A stretch of 64,000 nucleotides of DNA from Planctomycetota bacterium (GTDB taxonomy: Bacteria > Planctomycetota > Phycisphaerae > Phycisphaerales > UBA1924), in NCBI GenBank assembly GCA_020831805.1, contig JAFIFX010000002.1:310001-374000 (forward strand). Direction: 5' to 3'. A program made the position numbers and the translations under genes. Shown here one piece after another: positions 1 to 9,791 of the stretch (positions are counted from its first letter, which is position 1; every line of letters begins with the position of its first letter). The notes under the pieces were generated by a model. That model was not told the origin of the DNA. It made no database searches and saw nothing but the letters and a program-made list of their open reading frames with translations.

Positions 1-966
1 GGCACGCCCGTCTGGACCCGCCCTGACCTGGTCAAGGCCGACGCCACGCCTGGCGCCGACCGCGACGAGGCCCGCGAAACGCCGGCCGCCGACCAGCCCG
101 ACCCGCGCCAGGCCGAGGCCGACGCGCTGGCCGCCCGCGGCGTCCCGCCCGACATCGTCGCCTTCATCACCATGACCCCCGGGGAGCGCGCCGCCGAGAT
201 CGCGTCCTTCGAGCAGATGTCCGAGGAGGAAGGCCGCGCCATGATGGCCGCGGTCATGGCCCTGCCCGACGACATCCGCGCCCGCGTCATGACGCTTGCC
301 CAGGGCGGCGACGACCCGGGCCCCATGGCCGCCGCTCCGGCCGGCGAACGCCCCGCGCCCGCCCGGCCCGCCCGTTCGCGCAGCAACGCCGGCTCATCCC
401 CCGATGCCAAATGGCTCGAATGGATCGACCGCGAAGGCGTCGACGGCTTCGTCAGTTGGGAGCCGTTCGACCACCCGCAGCTCGGCCCGGTCGAGATCGG
501 CGGCTTCGTCCCCGGCGTCCGCGTCAACCCGCCGCGGGACATGGTCCCCGGCCTCATCGACCAGCAGACCGCATTCGTCGCGGGCCTGCTCGAGCGCATG
601 CCCGCCCTGGAGATCGATCCGCCGACCGTCGAACGCGTCGGCCCGAGCCTCTGGCGCATCAGCATGTCCGCCCGCAACCACGGCCTGTTGCCCACCGTCG
701 CCGCGATCGGGCAGAAGGCCCGGCGGCTGCACCCGCTGATCTTCGCGCTCGATCCCGATGTGACCATCCCCCCGAACCGGCTCGTGGGCGGCTCACGCCT
801 CGCCCGCTTCGAGGTCGTCGAGGGCTCCGGCGCGTCCGTCCACGCGTCGTGGCTCGTCATCGCCGAGGAGGGCGACGAAATCCGCATCGATGTCCGCGCC
901 GCCCAGTTCGGCAACCGCGGCTTCGATGTCCGTCTGAGCGAAAACACCAACGGAGGTGGCCGATGA
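1..966 (+). CDS. M14-type carboxypeptidase, C-terminal part (5' end outside window)
   Basis: The frame is open from base 1, so the gene begins before the window; only about 321 residues are seen. The part around residues 135-165 (WLEWIDREG..., then SWEPFDHPQLGPVEIGGF) resembles the region after the peptidase domain of large secreted planctomycete and bacteroidete M14 zinc carboxypeptidases, and a beta-rich C-terminal tail follows. The zinc-binding residues are not in the visible part. Its TGA overlaps the ATG of the next gene, itself a clear M14 peptidase, so the two are probably paralogues in one translationally coupled operon. The M14 assignment rests on the recalled look of this C-terminal region and on the neighbour, not on catalytic motifs. 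Confidence 0.6.
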   Translation, partial: GTPVWTRPDLVKADATPGADRDEARETPAADQPDPRQAEADALAARGVPPDIVAFITMTPGERAAEIASFEQMSEEEGRAMMAAVMALPDDIRARVMTLAQGGDDPGPMAAAPAGERPAPARPARSRSNAGSSPDAKWLEWIDREGVDGFVSWEPFDHPQLGPVEIGGFVPGVRVNPPRDMVPGLIDQQTAFVAGLLERMPALEIDPPTVERVGPSLWRISMSARNHGLLPTVAAIGQKARRLHPLIFALDPDVTIPPNRLVGGSRLARFEVVEGSGASVHASWLVIAEEGDEIRIDVRAAQFGNRGFDVRLSENTNGGGR

Positions 967-2714
967 ACGCCCCGACCCGCACTAACCGCCTCATCCGCCT
1001 GATCCGCATCGCCGCCGCGCTGCTCGCCGCCGCCTCGCCCGCCGTGGCGCAGCCGCATGTCGAATCCCGGCACGAGATCGCGTGGAACCGCTACTACACC
1101 GTCGCCGAGATCGAGTCGCACATGAAGGCCCTCGAGCGGGCCTACCCGGACATCGTCCGCGTCCGCTCGATCGGCAAGTCCTACGAGGGCCGCGACCTCT
1201 GGGTCGCCATCGTGACCGCGCCGGGCACCGACCATCGCGCCAAGCCCGCCATGTGGATTGACGGCTCCATCCACGCCAACGAGATCCAGGCCTCCGAGGT
1301 CTGCCTCTATTCGATCTGGTACCTGGCCACCTACTACGGCCACAACGACCGCATCACCGAGATCCTCGACGATTACGCCTTCTACATCATGCCCATCGTC
1401 AGCCCGGATTCCCGCGTCGCGTGGTTCGAGCGACCCTCCACGCCCCACAGCCGACGCGCCAATCAGATGCCCGTCGACGCCGACCGCGACGGCCTCATTG
1501 GCGAGGATGATGTCAACGATCTCGACGGCGACGGCTCCATCACCCAGATGTGGAAACGCGACCCACGCGGCCAGTGGGTCCGAAACCGCTACGACCCCCG
1601 CATCTTCGAGCGCGTCCCCCCCGGCGAGTTCGGCGACTGGACCTACCTCGGCCAGGAAGGCATCGACGACGACGGCGACGGGCGTGTCAGCGAGGACGGC
1701 ACCGACGGCTTCGACATGAACCGCAACTGGCCCGCCGACTGGCAGCCCAACTATGTCCAGCGCGGCGCCGGCGCCTTCCCCTTCTCCGCGCCGGAAACAC
1801 GCGCCATCGGCGAGTTCTGCTACGCCCACCCCAACATCGCCGCCTTCCAGTCCTACCACAACACCGGCGGCATGATCCTCCGCGGCCCCGGCTCGTCCCA
1901 CCGCGCCCGCGACTACCCCCGCGAGGACCTCCGCGTCTACGACGAACTCGGCCGCCTCGGCGAGCAGATGCTCCCGTATTACCGCTACCTGATCATCCAC
2001 GCGGACCTGTACAATGTCCACGGCGGCGAGGCCACCTGGGCCAGTGAAGGCCTCGGCGTCATCTCCTTCACCAACGAACTCTGGACCGTCGAGAAGTACT
2101 TCCAACGCCCCGGACGCCCCACCGACGAGCAGATGTGGATGTTCCGCGACAAGCTCCAGTTCGGCATGACCTTCAAGGACTACACCGAGGTCGAGCACCC
2201 GCACCACGGCACCGTCCTCGTCGGCGGTCTCAACAAGTGGTCCAGCCGCTCCACGCCCACCTTCATGCTCGAGGAAGAAGCCCATCGGAACTTCGCCTTC
2301 ACCGTCTACCACGCCGGCGAGATGCCCAGGCTCTCCTTCGACCGCACCCGCGTCGAGCACCTCGGCGCTGACATGTGGACCGTGACCGTCGAGGTCCGCA
2401 ACGAGAAGATCATCCCCACCCGCACCGCCCGCATGCGCACCGCCGGCATCGGCCGCGCCGACCTTCTCACCCTCGAGGGCGCCGAGGTGCTCACCTCCGG
2501 CTCACTCTCCGGCTGGTGGGACCACACCATCGACGAGGTCCGTTTCGAGCCCGGACGCGTCCGGCTCGACGCCGGTGTCCCCGGACGCGGCGCGATCGTC
2601 CACCGCTTCTTCGTCCGCGGCGCCCGCGGCGACGAGGTCACCGTCCGTTACTCGGCAGAGAAAGCCACCGACATCACCACCGCCATCCGCCTTCAGCCCA
2701 CCGAGAACGATTGA
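963..2714 (+). CDS. Secreted M14 family zinc carboxypeptidase
   Basis: A 583-residue protein with an N-terminal signal peptide (basic start, hydrophobic run ending in ASPAVAQ near residue 27). The zinc motif HxxE appears as SIHANEIQ near residue 100, the third ligand is probably the His in QSYHNTGG, and the catalytic Glu lies in TNELWTVE. Several Asp/Asn-rich stretches such as DADRDGLIGEDDVNDLDGDG look like calcium-binding loops inserted between the zinc ligands, a habit of this secreted subgroup. The last 170 residues form a beta-rich domain without catalytic motifs. The family cleaves C-terminal residues from peptides outside the cytoplasm. The ATG overlaps the TGA of the preceding M14-like gene (ATGA), which decides the start and indicates coupling. 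Confidence 0.88.
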   Translation: MNAPTRTNRLIRLIRIAAALLAAASPAVAQPHVESRHEIAWNRYYTVAEIESHMKALERAYPDIVRVRSIGKSYEGRDLWVAIVTAPGTDHRAKPAMWIDGSIHANEIQASEVCLYSIWYLATYYGHNDRITEILDDYAFYIMPIVSPDSRVAWFERPSTPHSRRANQMPVDADRDGLIGEDDVNDLDGDGSITQMWKRDPRGQWVRNRYDPRIFERVPPGEFGDWTYLGQEGIDDDGDGRVSEDGTDGFDMNRNWPADWQPNYVQRGAGAFPFSAPETRAIGEFCYAHPNIAAFQSYHNTGGMILRGPGSSHRARDYPREDLRVYDELGRLGEQMLPYYRYLIIHADLYNVHGGEATWASEGLGVISFTNELWTVEKYFQRPGRPTDEQMWMFRDKLQFGMTFKDYTEVEHPHHGTVLVGGLNKWSSRSTPTFMLEEEAHRNFAFTVYHAGEMPRLSFDRTRVEHLGADMWTVTVEVRNEKIIPTRTARMRTAGIGRADLLTLEGAEVLTSGSLSGWWDHTIDEVRFEPGRVRLDAGVPGRGAIVHRFFVRGARGDEVTVRYSAEKATDITTAIRLQPTEND

Positions 2715-2752
2715 AAAAACCGCCCGGGCTTTGGGGGGAAGAGCCCGGGCGG
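2715..2752 (-). terminator. Intrinsic terminator of the CsbD-like gene
   Basis: Arms 2720-2730 and 2742-2752 pair perfectly over 11 bases. Read on the minus strand the stem is followed by a run of six T, so it ends transcription from the csbD-like gene; it also lies directly behind the stop of the plus-strand peptidase. Confidence 0.8.
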
Positions 2753-2803
2753 CGATGTGTGACGCGGTAAACCGCGCCACAGCTTCACGATGGTGCGATC
2801 CAA

Positions 2804-3001
2804 TCAGCAGGTGCGGCAGAACTCGTCCACTTCCTTCTCAGCCTCTTCCTTGCTCTTGCCGTACCGTTCCTGGATCTTTCCGGCCAACTGGTCCGCCTTG
2901 CCTTCGACCACATCGAGGTCGTCGTTGGTCAGCTTGCCCCAGCGCTCTTTGGCCTTGCCCCGAAGCTGCTTCCAGTTGCCTGCGAGCGTTTCACGGTTCA
3001 T
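2804..3001 (-). CDS. CsbD family stress-response protein
   Basis: A 65-residue hydrophilic protein starting MNRETLAGNWKQLRGK, followed by the repeated K/G pattern of CsbD-like proteins (WGKLTNDDLDVVEGK, then GKIQERYGKSKEEAEKEVDEF). CsbD-like proteins are abundant under general stress; their biochemical role is not settled. The start at 3001 is chosen because an AAGGAG lies 7 bases ahead of it and the family normally begins at this point; an ATG 36 bases upstream is in frame but has no good ribosome site. The C-terminus ends in CRTC, two cysteines that are not typical of the family. Confidence 0.88.
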   Translation of the reverse strand: MNRETLAGNWKQLRGKAKERWGKLTNDDLDVVEGKADQLAGKIQERYGKSKEEAEKEVDEFCRTC

Positions 3002-3185
3002 GATCAACTCCTTCGCGTCTATCCGATCCAGCATCATCCCGCGTCCGACGCGTCGTCTGGGTCGTGGCTTCGTTCAACACGAGTATGTTGGTCCCGACGC
3101 ATGATGCCGCGCTGAAGCCCACATGAACCCAGCTTCATTTTCACATGCCCACCCGCCCCCCCGTCCCGGGAGTGGCGTCAAAAAA

Positions 3186-3212
3186 ACCGCACCGCTCGGT
3201 GAGCGGTGCGGT
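3186..3212 (-). terminator. Intrinsic terminator of tRNA-Glu
   Basis: A perfect 12-base stem (3186-3197 with 3201-3212) and a 3-base loop directly behind the tRNA, followed on the minus strand by a run of T. Confidence 0.88.
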
Positions 3213-3215
3213 CAG

Positions 3216-3290
3216 TGACCCCAACGGGATTCGAACCCGTGTTTTCAGGATGAAAACCTGACGTCCTGGACCAGACTAGACGATGGGGCC
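3216..3290 (-). tRNA. tRNA-Glu (UUC)
   Basis: On the minus strand a complete cloverleaf can be folded: acceptor GGCCCCA pairs with TGGGGTC, the anticodon arm is CAGGT TTTCAT CCTG with anticodon TTC, and the T arm carries GGTTCGAATCC. The CCA end is not encoded (the bases after the discriminator A are CTG). A strong terminator follows at once, so it is a single-gene transcript. Confidence 0.95.
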
Positions 3291-3353
3291 GCAGGTTTCC
3301 GAGCCGATCGTAGACCCCGGCCCCCCCGCGCTCCACCCGTACCATCACGGAAC

Positions 3354-4079
3354 ATGACCCCGACCGGCCAGACCATCGAGCGAGCCACCCGCCCGGTCCC
3401 CGTGCCGCCCGTCGTGGCCCACGCCCAGCGCGTGCTGTTCTTCGGCGGCTCCTTCGACCCGCCCCACGCGGCCCACGCCGCCCTGCCCTTCGCCATCGCC
3501 GAGGCCCGCTGGCCCGGCGATCGCCCATGGGTCGTCTTCGTCCCCGCCGCCCGCTCGCCCCACAAGGAGCACGCCCCGACCGACGACCGGCACCGGATCG
3601 AGATGCTCCGCCTGGCCCTTCGTGGCGGTCGGGGCCGGGCCCGGTGGTGGATCTGGACCCAGGAACTCGAAGACGCCGCCCTCAACCCCGGCCGGCCCAG
3701 CTACTGGGCCGACACCTGGGCCATCGCCCGCCGGACCTTCACCGGCGAGCGGGCCTTCCTCATCGGCACGGACCAGGCCCTCTCGATGCACCGCTGGCGG
3801 CGGTACACCGAATACTGGCGCGACGCCCTGGTCATGCTCCGCCCCGGCGGCCCCGGTCCCGCCGAGCTCCGACCGGCCCTGCGCGAGACGGGCGACTGGT
3901 CCGAGCAGGATCTGGACCACTGGGCGGCCCGGCTCGTCCGCACCGAGACCGTCCCCGGCGCCTCGACCGACATCCGCGCCGCCCTGGCCGACCCGGCGCA
4001 ACGAAACGCCCGGATCGAAGGCCTCGACCCGGGCGTCCAGAAATACATCCTCAACCGCGGGCTTTACACCCCCGCGTGA
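3354..4079 (+). CDS. nadD: Nicotinate-nucleotide adenylyltransferase
   Basis: NadD transfers AMP from ATP to nicotinate mononucleotide in NAD synthesis. The 241-residue protein shows the nucleotidyltransferase signature [11 protein letters not shown] at residues 31-41, the SPHK segment, the [10 protein letters not shown] helix and the GASTDIR motif near residue 203, the counterpart of ISSTxIR. It has about 25 residues before the usual start of the fold, longer than most NadD, so an internal start is possible. There is no clear ribosome site; TACCAT lies 8 bases before the ATG. The 3' end overlaps that of the convergent metK by 16 bases. Confidence 0.9.
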   Translation: MTPTGQTIERATRPVPVPPVVAHAQRVLFFGGSFDPPHAAHAALPFAIAEARWPGDRPWVVFVPAARSPHKEHAPTDDRHRIEMLRLALRGGRGRARWWIWTQELEDAALNPGRPSYWADTWAIARRTFTGERAFLIGTDQALSMHRWRRYTEYWRDALVMLRPGGPGPAELRPALRETGDWSEQDLDHWAARLVRTETVPGASTDIRAALADPAQRNARIEGLDPGVQKYILNRGLYTPA

Positions 4080-5275
4080 GCCGCCACCCCGACCGCGTCG
4101 CGCAACGCCGCGGCCTTGTCCGTCCGCTCCCAGGTGAATCCGGGGTTCTTGACCGTGGTGCCGTCCTGCTTGGTGTAGGTCACCTCGGCCGGGTTGCGCC
4201 CGAAGTGCCCGTGCCGGGCGGTGGGGGAGAAGATCGGCTTGCGCAGGCCCAGCGTGTCGATGATCCCGCGCGGGGTCAGCGGGAAGACCTCCCGCACCGC
4301 CGCGGCCAGCTTCGAGGACGGCGCCTTGCCCGTCCCGAAGGTGTCGATGTGGACCGAGGTCGGCTCGGCCACGCCGATGGCGTAGGAAAGCTGGACCTCG
4401 CACTGGTCGGCCAGGTCGGCCGCCACGATGTTCTTGGCGATGTAGCGGGCCATGTACGCCGCCGAGCGGTCGACCTTCGTCGAGTCCTTGCCCGAGAAGG
4501 CCCCGCCCCCGTGGCGCCCGCGCCCGCCGTAGGTGTCCACGATGATCTTCCGCCCGGTCAGCCCGGCGTCGCCGTGCGGCCCGCCGACCTCGAACCGCCC
4601 GGTCGGGTTCACATGCACCGTGATCCCGGGGTTCCACCACTCGCCCAGCACCGGCTTGATGATCTTGTCGACCACCTGCTTTTTCAGCTCGCCCTGCTTC
4701 TCGTTCCAGCTCGCGTCGTGCTGGGTCGAGAGCACCACGGTGTCGACGCGGACCGGCTTGTCCCCGTCGTACTCGACGGTCACCTGGCTCTTGGCGTCCG
4801 GACGCAGCCCGGGGATGTCGTGCTCACGCCGCACGCTCGCCTGCTGGCGGACCAGCTTGTGGCTGAGCATGATCGGCAGCGGCATCAGCTCCTCCGTCTC
4901 GCGGCAGGCGAAGCCGAACATCATCCCCTGGTCCCCGGCGCCCTCCTTGTCCACCCCCTGGGCGATGTCGCGGCTCTGCTTGTTCAACGCCACCATCACC
5001 GCGCAGCTCTCCGAATCGAACCGCATGTCGCCCGAGGTGTACCCGATCTCCCGGATCGTCCGCCGGACGATCTCCTGGATATCCACATAGGTCGAGGTCG
5101 TCACCTCCCCGGCCACCACCACCAGCCCGGTCGCCACCAGCGTCTCGCACGCCACCCGGGAGTGGGGGTCGTCCGCCAGCATGGCGTCGAGGATCGCGTC
5201 GGAGATCTGGTCACAGACTTTGTCGGGGTGGCCCATGGAGACGGATTCGGAGGTGAAGAGCTGGGATTCGGACAT
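4064..5275 (-). CDS. metK: S-adenosylmethionine synthetase
   Basis: MetK makes S-adenosylmethionine from methionine and ATP. The 403-residue length and motifs fit: [18 protein letters not shown] at the N-terminus (ATP-binding His and Asp), [12 protein letters not shown] (residues about 113-124) and [16 protein letters not shown] in the C-terminal part, with catalytic Lys residues. The start at 5275 is supported by an AGGAG 5-6 bases upstream and by the match to the family N-terminus; the frame stays open further upstream but without family similarity. The gene faces nadD and overlaps it tail to tail. A long, strongly structured leader precedes it (see 5339-5432). Confidence 0.96.
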   Translation of the reverse strand: MSESQLFTSESVSMGHPDKVCDQISDAILDAMLADDPHSRVACETLVATGLVVVAGEVTTSTYVDIQEIVRRTIREIGYTSGDMRFDSESCAVMVALNKQSRDIAQGVDKEGAGDQGMMFGFACRETEELMPLPIMLSHKLVRQQASVRREHDIPGLRPDAKSQVTVEYDGDKPVRVDTVVLSTQHDASWNEKQGELKKQVVDKIIKPVLGEWWNPGITVHVNPTGRFEVGGPHGDAGLTGRKIIVDTYGGRGRHGGGAFSGKDSTKVDRSAAYMARYIAKNIVAADLADQCEVQLSYAIGVAEPTSVHIDTFGTGKAPSSKLAAAVREVFPLTPRGIIDTLGLRKPIFSPTARHGHFGRNPAEVTYTKQDGTTVKNPGFTWERTDKAAALRDAVGVAAHAGV

Positions 5276-5338
5276 GAGCACTCCTGGATAGGGGATCGGA
5301 AAGTCGTCGCGCATTGAAGGGCCCCGGCAGGGGTCGGG

Positions 5339-5432
5339 CAACCGGTGGCGCAAACCCATGCCCATGGGTTGAGCAAGGTTCACCGGTTGGCAGTCCGGAT
5401 GCAAACCAAGCCTTCCAAACGACTTGGCATCC
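5339..5432 (-). promoter_or_regulatory. Structured 5' leader of metK (candidate cis-regulatory RNA)
   Basis: Between metK and the divergent gene lie two stable hairpins on the metK transcript. The upstream one pairs 5397-5402 with 5427-5432 and, inside it, 5407-5410 with 5423-5426. The downstream one pairs 5339-5347 with 5381-5389 (9 bases) and carries an inner hairpin of 7 pairs, 5353-5359 with 5364-5370, closed by a four-base loop. I do not recognise a known SAM riboswitch core here. Because metK is the classic SAM-controlled gene, a ligand-sensing leader is plausible but unproven. Confidence 0.4.
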
Positions 5433-5479
5433 CCGAGAGTCTTCCGAAGAATCCCCCAACCCCAGGCCGATGCCAGGCG

Positions 5480-5485
5480 TATTCT
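5480..5485 (+). promoter_or_regulatory. -10 hexamer at leaderless distance (TATTCT)
   Basis: TATTCT lies 7 bases before the ATG at 5493, which has no Shine-Dalgarno sequence; this spacing puts the transcription start on or next to the start codon. Confidence 0.45.
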
Positions 5486-5492
5486 GATCGCG

Positions 5493-7277
5493 ATGGGATG
5501 GATCGACACATGGCTGCTGCCACTCGGTGGCGTCCTGCTCGGCGGCGTCGGGATGGTGGTCCTCGTCCGGGGTCTCTTCGGCCGCTGGTTCCGGGCCAGG
5601 GGCCGGGCCGGGTGGGTGCGGTCCTGCCGCAGGTGCCGGTTCGACCTGTCCGCCACCGAGGGCCACACCTGCCCCGAGTGCGGCCACACCGCCCGGTATG
5701 AGGCCGAGCACTACGCGGGGCGGTTCCGCTGGCCGGTGGCGGTCCTGGGTCTGCTGCTGCTGGTCGGGGCGGTCGGCCTGGCGATGACCCCGGGCGTCAA
5801 ACGCGACGGCTGGCTGCCCAAACTGCCGATGGCCCTGCAGGTCCGTCTGTACCACCTTGAAAACAACGCCGCGGGTTTCATCGCGTTCACCGAGCGGCTC
5901 GAAGATCGAACGCCGACAACGCACCCGGGCGGCTTTCACATCCGCTTCCACAACGAGGCCGTCAGCCCGGAGGTCGATGCGTGGCGCGACGCCGCGTTCC
6001 GGACCGCCCTCCATGTCATGTCCCGTCAAAGCCCCCGGAACGCCAGGCAGATCGAGCGGGCGCGCGTGGTTCTGACCCGTTTCAGTACGCGCCTTCGCGA
6101 CCTGCCCCCCGACGCCATCGAGCGATTGATCGATCTGCACGGCCTGAGCGATCCGATCCCGGGCATCCTCGCGAGTTGGTCAGGCACTCCGACACCCGCC
6201 ATCCGTCAGGCACGCCGGGACATCATCGCGGCCGATCCGTCGCAGGTTCCCATGCTGATCCCGGTCATCGCGAGTTCCGATCCGGATTCACAAGACCGGC
6301 AACTCGTCGCTGAGTTCTTGGCCGATCGCGGTGCGCCAGCCTTTGTAGGGGGGCCGACCCATCTGATCAGCCGTGTTCAACACCTCCGCACCCGTCCGTC
6401 AGAATCGATCTGGCGTCTGTACGCCGAGGAAGTCCGCAACGACCGGATCGGAAACAACCCGACGCTGGTGGATGGCGCGACCTCCTCGCCGGCCGTGGCG
6501 GACGCGGCGATCAACTACGCGTTCCGCATGGACCGCGGCGAACCCCGGTCGTCGCTGGTCGAATCGCTTGTCACCCCGTACATTTCGACGCTGCCTGACG
6601 GCTTCACCATCGATCGTGCCGTGTTGGGCGCGTTGTTCAACGAGCCCGGCGACTTCGCTCGCCACCGGGATCTCGTCCGGCTTTTCAACCACCACGATTC
6701 CCGTGCGGCGGAGTGGTACATCGCGCACGCACGCGATCCGAACAGCCCGCTCCGCCATCAAGCCCTGGTCGAACTCGGAAGCGTCCGCCACGATCGGGGC
6801 CGCGCCTTCGCGTTCTGGTCCGACGAGGCCTGGTCCGACGAGAGCCTCGGTCTGCACCACCGCATGGCGGCCCTGTTCAGCATGCGCTCATGGGACCGCA
6901 GTGATCACGCAGAGCTGGCGCCGTTCTGGGAACAGGTTCTCCAGCGGGCCGCCGACGCCGATCCACTTGCATTGGAGCAGGGGCTCCCCCGCTTCACCGG
7001 ACCCGGCGTGCCGCCGACGACCGACGCGATCATCGCCGTCGCCCGGCGGCTGGCGGCGAACGGGACAAGCGAGGACTGGCTGGTCGATCTCGCGGGCCGC
7101 ATGGCTTCCCGCTGGGGCCGGGACCATTCCCTGAAGGGTCTTGTCGAACTGCTGGAAGATCGGCGGGCTTGGACCCTTGCGGACGCAGCCTGGTATCGCA
7201 ACGAGATCGAATCCCTGATTGCGGCCGTGAAGGCCCTGGTCCCGGACGAGCCGGATTCCCCCGCCCGGGAGCCATAA
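5493..7277 (+). CDS. Membrane protein with zinc ribbon and long repeat-like extracytoplasmic domain
   Basis: I cannot name the function of this 594-residue protein. It has a first membrane segment at residues 4-25, then a treble-clef-like zinc ribbon [20 protein letters not shown] (about residues 47-66), then a second membrane segment near residues 84-100. About 490 mostly helical residues follow, which may be HEAT-like by their rhythm. The zinc ribbon sits between the two membrane segments, a layout common in planctomycete proteins; a second example in this window is at 18467-19153. The start at 5493 is chosen because it directly opens the first membrane helix. It ends 10 bases before purM. 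Confidence 0.7.
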   Translation: MGWIDTWLLPLGGVLLGGVGMVVLVRGLFGRWFRARGRAGWVRSCRRCRFDLSATEGHTCPECGHTARYEAEHYAGRFRWPVAVLGLLLLVGAVGLAMTPGVKRDGWLPKLPMALQVRLYHLENNAAGFIAFTERLEDRTPTTHPGGFHIRFHNEAVSPEVDAWRDAAFRTALHVMSRQSPRNARQIERARVVLTRFSTRLRDLPPDAIERLIDLHGLSDPIPGILASWSGTPTPAIRQARRDIIAADPSQVPMLIPVIASSDPDSQDRQLVAEFLADRGAPAFVGGPTHLISRVQHLRTRPSESIWRLYAEEVRNDRIGNNPTLVDGATSSPAVADAAINYAFRMDRGEPRSSLVESLVTPYISTLPDGFTIDRAVLGALFNEPGDFARHRDLVRLFNHHDSRAAEWYIAHARDPNSPLRHQALVELGSVRHDRGRAFAFWSDEAWSDESLGLHHRMAALFSMRSWDRSDHAELAPFWEQVLQRAADADPLALEQGLPRFTGPGVPPTTDAIIAVARRLAANGTSEDWLVDLAGRMASRWGRDHSLKGLVELLEDRRAWTLADAAWYRNEIESLIAAVKALVPDEPDSPAREP

Positions 7278-7287
7278 CCTTCCCCGC

Positions 7288-8391
7288 ATGCCCAAGACCC
7301 CCCCCCAGATGCCCCCCAAGCCCTCCCGCGGACTAACCTACGCCGATTCCGGCGTCGACATTGAGGCCGGCGACCGCTTCGCCGGCTCCATCCAGACCCT
7401 GATGCGCCGCACCTACGGCACCCGGGTCATCAACAACCCCGGGGGGTTCGCCGGGCTGCTGCGCCTGGACTACAACGAGCAGCTCTTCAAGCACAACTAC
7501 AAGGACCCCGTCCTCGTCGCCTGCACCGACGGCGTGGGCACCAAGGTCCACCTCGCCACCGAGATGAAGACCTACGACACCGTCGGCATCGACCTGGTCG
7601 CCATGAGCGTCAACGACCTGATCGTCCAGGGGGCCGAGCCGCTGCTGTTCCTCGACTACATCGCCGTCCACAAGGTCGAGCAGAAGACGCTCTACGACAT
7701 CCTCCAGGGCATCACCAAGGGCTGCGAGCTGGCCCGCTGCGCCCTGATCGGCGGCGAGACCGCCGAGATGAACGACCTCTACAAGCCGGGCGACTTCGAC
7801 CTGGCCGGCTTCGCCGTCGGTGTGGTCGAACTCAAGCGGGCCATGGACTCGGCCCGGGTCGAGCCGGGCGATGTGGTCATCGGCCTGGCGTCGTCGGGCG
7901 TCCATTCCAACGGCTACAGCCTCGTCCGCAAGGTCGTCCAGCACGCCAAACTCGACCTGCACAAGGTCTACCCCGAACTCGACCCCGACCGCACCCTGGG
8001 CAAGGTCCTGCTCGAACCGACCCGCATCTATGTCGACCCCGTCGTCCGGCTCCAGCGGGGCTACAAGGTCAAGAAGATCGTCACCGGCATGGCCCACATC
8101 ACCGGCGGCGGTCTGGCCGACAACCTCGAACGCGCCCTCCACGACGGCGTCGACGCCGTCATCGACCGCGGCGCCTGGGAAGTGCCCCCCGTCTTCCGCT
8201 TCCTCCAGCAGCACGGCGGCATCGCCGACGACGAGATGGACCGCGTGTTCAACATGGGCGTGGGCTACTGCCTGATCGTCCGCCCGACCTTCGCCGAGGC
8301 GGCCGTCCGCAAGCTCGAGAAGCTCGGCGAGACGGTCTACACACTCGGCAAGATCACCAAGGGCAAGGGCCGGGTGAAGATCAAGGGGTGA
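7288..8391 (+). CDS. purM: Phosphoribosylformylglycinamidine cyclo-ligase (AIR synthetase)
   Basis: PurM closes the imidazole ring of purine precursors, making aminoimidazole ribotide with ATP. The 367-residue protein has the family marks: YADSGVDIEAGDR at the N-terminus, CTDGVGTKVHLA, SVNDLIVQGAEPLLFLDY, LIGGETAEM and, in the C-terminal half, GMAHITGGGLADNL. It lies 10 bases downstream of the zinc-ribbon membrane gene and may share its transcript. There is no Shine-Dalgarno sequence; TAACCT, partly the stop of the previous gene, lies 7 bases before the ATG. No other purine gene is nearby. Confidence 0.96.
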   Translation: MPKTPPQMPPKPSRGLTYADSGVDIEAGDRFAGSIQTLMRRTYGTRVINNPGGFAGLLRLDYNEQLFKHNYKDPVLVACTDGVGTKVHLATEMKTYDTVGIDLVAMSVNDLIVQGAEPLLFLDYIAVHKVEQKTLYDILQGITKGCELARCALIGGETAEMNDLYKPGDFDLAGFAVGVVELKRAMDSARVEPGDVVIGLASSGVHSNGYSLVRKVVQHAKLDLHKVYPELDPDRTLGKVLLEPTRIYVDPVVRLQRGYKVKKIVTGMAHITGGGLADNLERALHDGVDAVIDRGAWEVPPVFRFLQQHGGIADDEMDRVFNMGVGYCLIVRPTFAEAAVRKLEKLGETVYTLGKITKGKGRVKIKG

Positions 8392-8430
8392 GCCCGGCCG
8401 AGCAGCCCGGACCGTCGATGCTCCCGCATT

Positions 8431-9627
8431 TTACTCCAGGCCGTAGTCAAGGATTGTCCGGTCCGCCCACTCGGCGTGCGAGGGGGCGACATCGCCGTAT
8501 TGGCGCAGCCGCACCAGGTACGGCGTGGCCAGTTCCCGCGTCTCGGCGTCGAAGACGAAGGACTCGGCGATCTTCATCAGCAGATTCGCCTGCTGACTGC
8601 GATAGTTGTGCGCGATCGGGTCCGTCGGGACAAGCGTCGTGAGCCGCTGATCGAGTTCCTCGATCAGCTTGTTGCGAAGCAGATTCGCGTGCTCGAGGTC
8701 ATCGTAGTATTCCAGGCACGACGCAACCTGAGAAGCGACAATGTACCAAGCCCGCATCCCGCGGTAGTCGTCGTTCTTGAGCACCCGGAGGGCCGCTTCC
8801 AACGCCAGCGGGTGGCATTCTTCGAGTGAATAGCCCCTGGCCAGCGCGAGCCGGATCTCGAGTTCGGGCCGGTTCGCCCGCAGCAGGCTGGGCCGGCCCA
8901 GGGGATCGTGCATCCCGTGCTCTGGATAATCATCCAGGAGTGTTTCCAGCATCCGCGCCGCCGTCGCCTCCTGCCCGGCCTTCATGGCCGCCTCCGAGCC
9001 GAGTTCCAGGCAGATCGGCACGACCATCCCTTCCTTGGTCGTGCCGGCGAAGACCGCGATGATGTCGTTGGCGAGCTGGACCACCTCGTCGGAGCGTCCG
9101 GCGGTCATCCCCACGCCCAGCATGGGCCGCACGAGACCGGCCGCGGGTGCCGACGGCTCACCCAAGAAATCCAGAATCCCCGCGGCGAGATCGAAGGTCT
9201 CCTTGTACTTGTCGAAGGATTCGGAGTGCTTGCCCATCCACATGCTGATCTGGGCGAGCATCCGCCCCGCGTCCGCGGTGGTCTCGGGGCTGTAGCCGAG
9301 CAGTTGGATGCCCTCGAACGCCAGCCGGGCGGCATCGAACTTATTCGCCTGGTAGAGGCCGTGCCCGGCGATGTGGAGCCCGTCATACCGTTCCAACGAG
9401 GACAGATCCGAATCCTGATCGAGGCACGCCGCCTTGATTTCCTTCGCGATCACGACCCGGTCGTCGACATTGTCGGCCTGAACGATCCGGTTGCGGCTAT
9501 CCAGCCAGGTTGGCGTGACGGGCTGCGGCGTGGCCATGTCCCGCGATGCGGCCGTGCTCTGGCAGTGAGCGGCACTGCTGAACATCACCAGCAACGCAAT
9601 CAACGACAGGATACCTGAATGCCACAT
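8431..9627 (-). CDS. Secreted helical (TPR-like) protein of unknown function
   Basis: A 398-residue protein with a clear signal peptide (hydrophobic residues 6-20 ending SSAAHCQ). The rest is rich in Leu/Ala helices with the rhythm of tetratricopeptide repeats, for example HIAGHGLYQANKFDAARLAF and MLAQISMWMGKHSESFDKYK. No catalytic motif was seen, and I do not recognise the family. The start is backed by GGAGGT 9 bases upstream. It stands alone, tail to tail with purM, and its G+C is somewhat lower than that of the neighbouring genes. A role as a periplasmic scaffold is only a guess. Confidence 0.65.
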   Translation of the reverse strand: MWHSGILSLIALLVMFSSAAHCQSTAASRDMATPQPVTPTWLDSRNRIVQADNVDDRVVIAKEIKAACLDQDSDLSSLERYDGLHIAGHGLYQANKFDAARLAFEGIQLLGYSPETTADAGRMLAQISMWMGKHSESFDKYKETFDLAAGILDFLGEPSAPAAGLVRPMLGVGMTAGRSDEVVQLANDIIAVFAGTTKEGMVVPICLELGSEAAMKAGQEATAARMLETLLDDYPEHGMHDPLGRPSLLRANRPELEIRLALARGYSLEECHPLALEAALRVLKNDDYRGMRAWYIVASQVASCLEYYDDLEHANLLRNKLIEELDQRLTTLVPTDPIAHNYRSQQANLLMKIAESFVFDAETRELATPYLVRLRQYGDVAPSHAEWADRTILDYGLE

Positions 9628-9791
9628 CGTGCTGACCTCCGGGCTTTCTCCGAAGAACCAATCGTGTTGAGTAGCGGGATCCTGCGGCGTTCATCCATCA
9701 GAACCCGCGTCGTGCCATCGCAAAGCCAGCCTATCATTTGATTCTGGATTTTTCAACCCAGAAATGGTGAATAGTACCGGGAGGCAGCTCC

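Noticed and set aside
5276-5492. SAM-I riboswitch before metK
   Set aside because: Hairpins are present, but the conserved SAM-I core around GATGAAACC and GGCAACC was not found; kept only as a structured leader.
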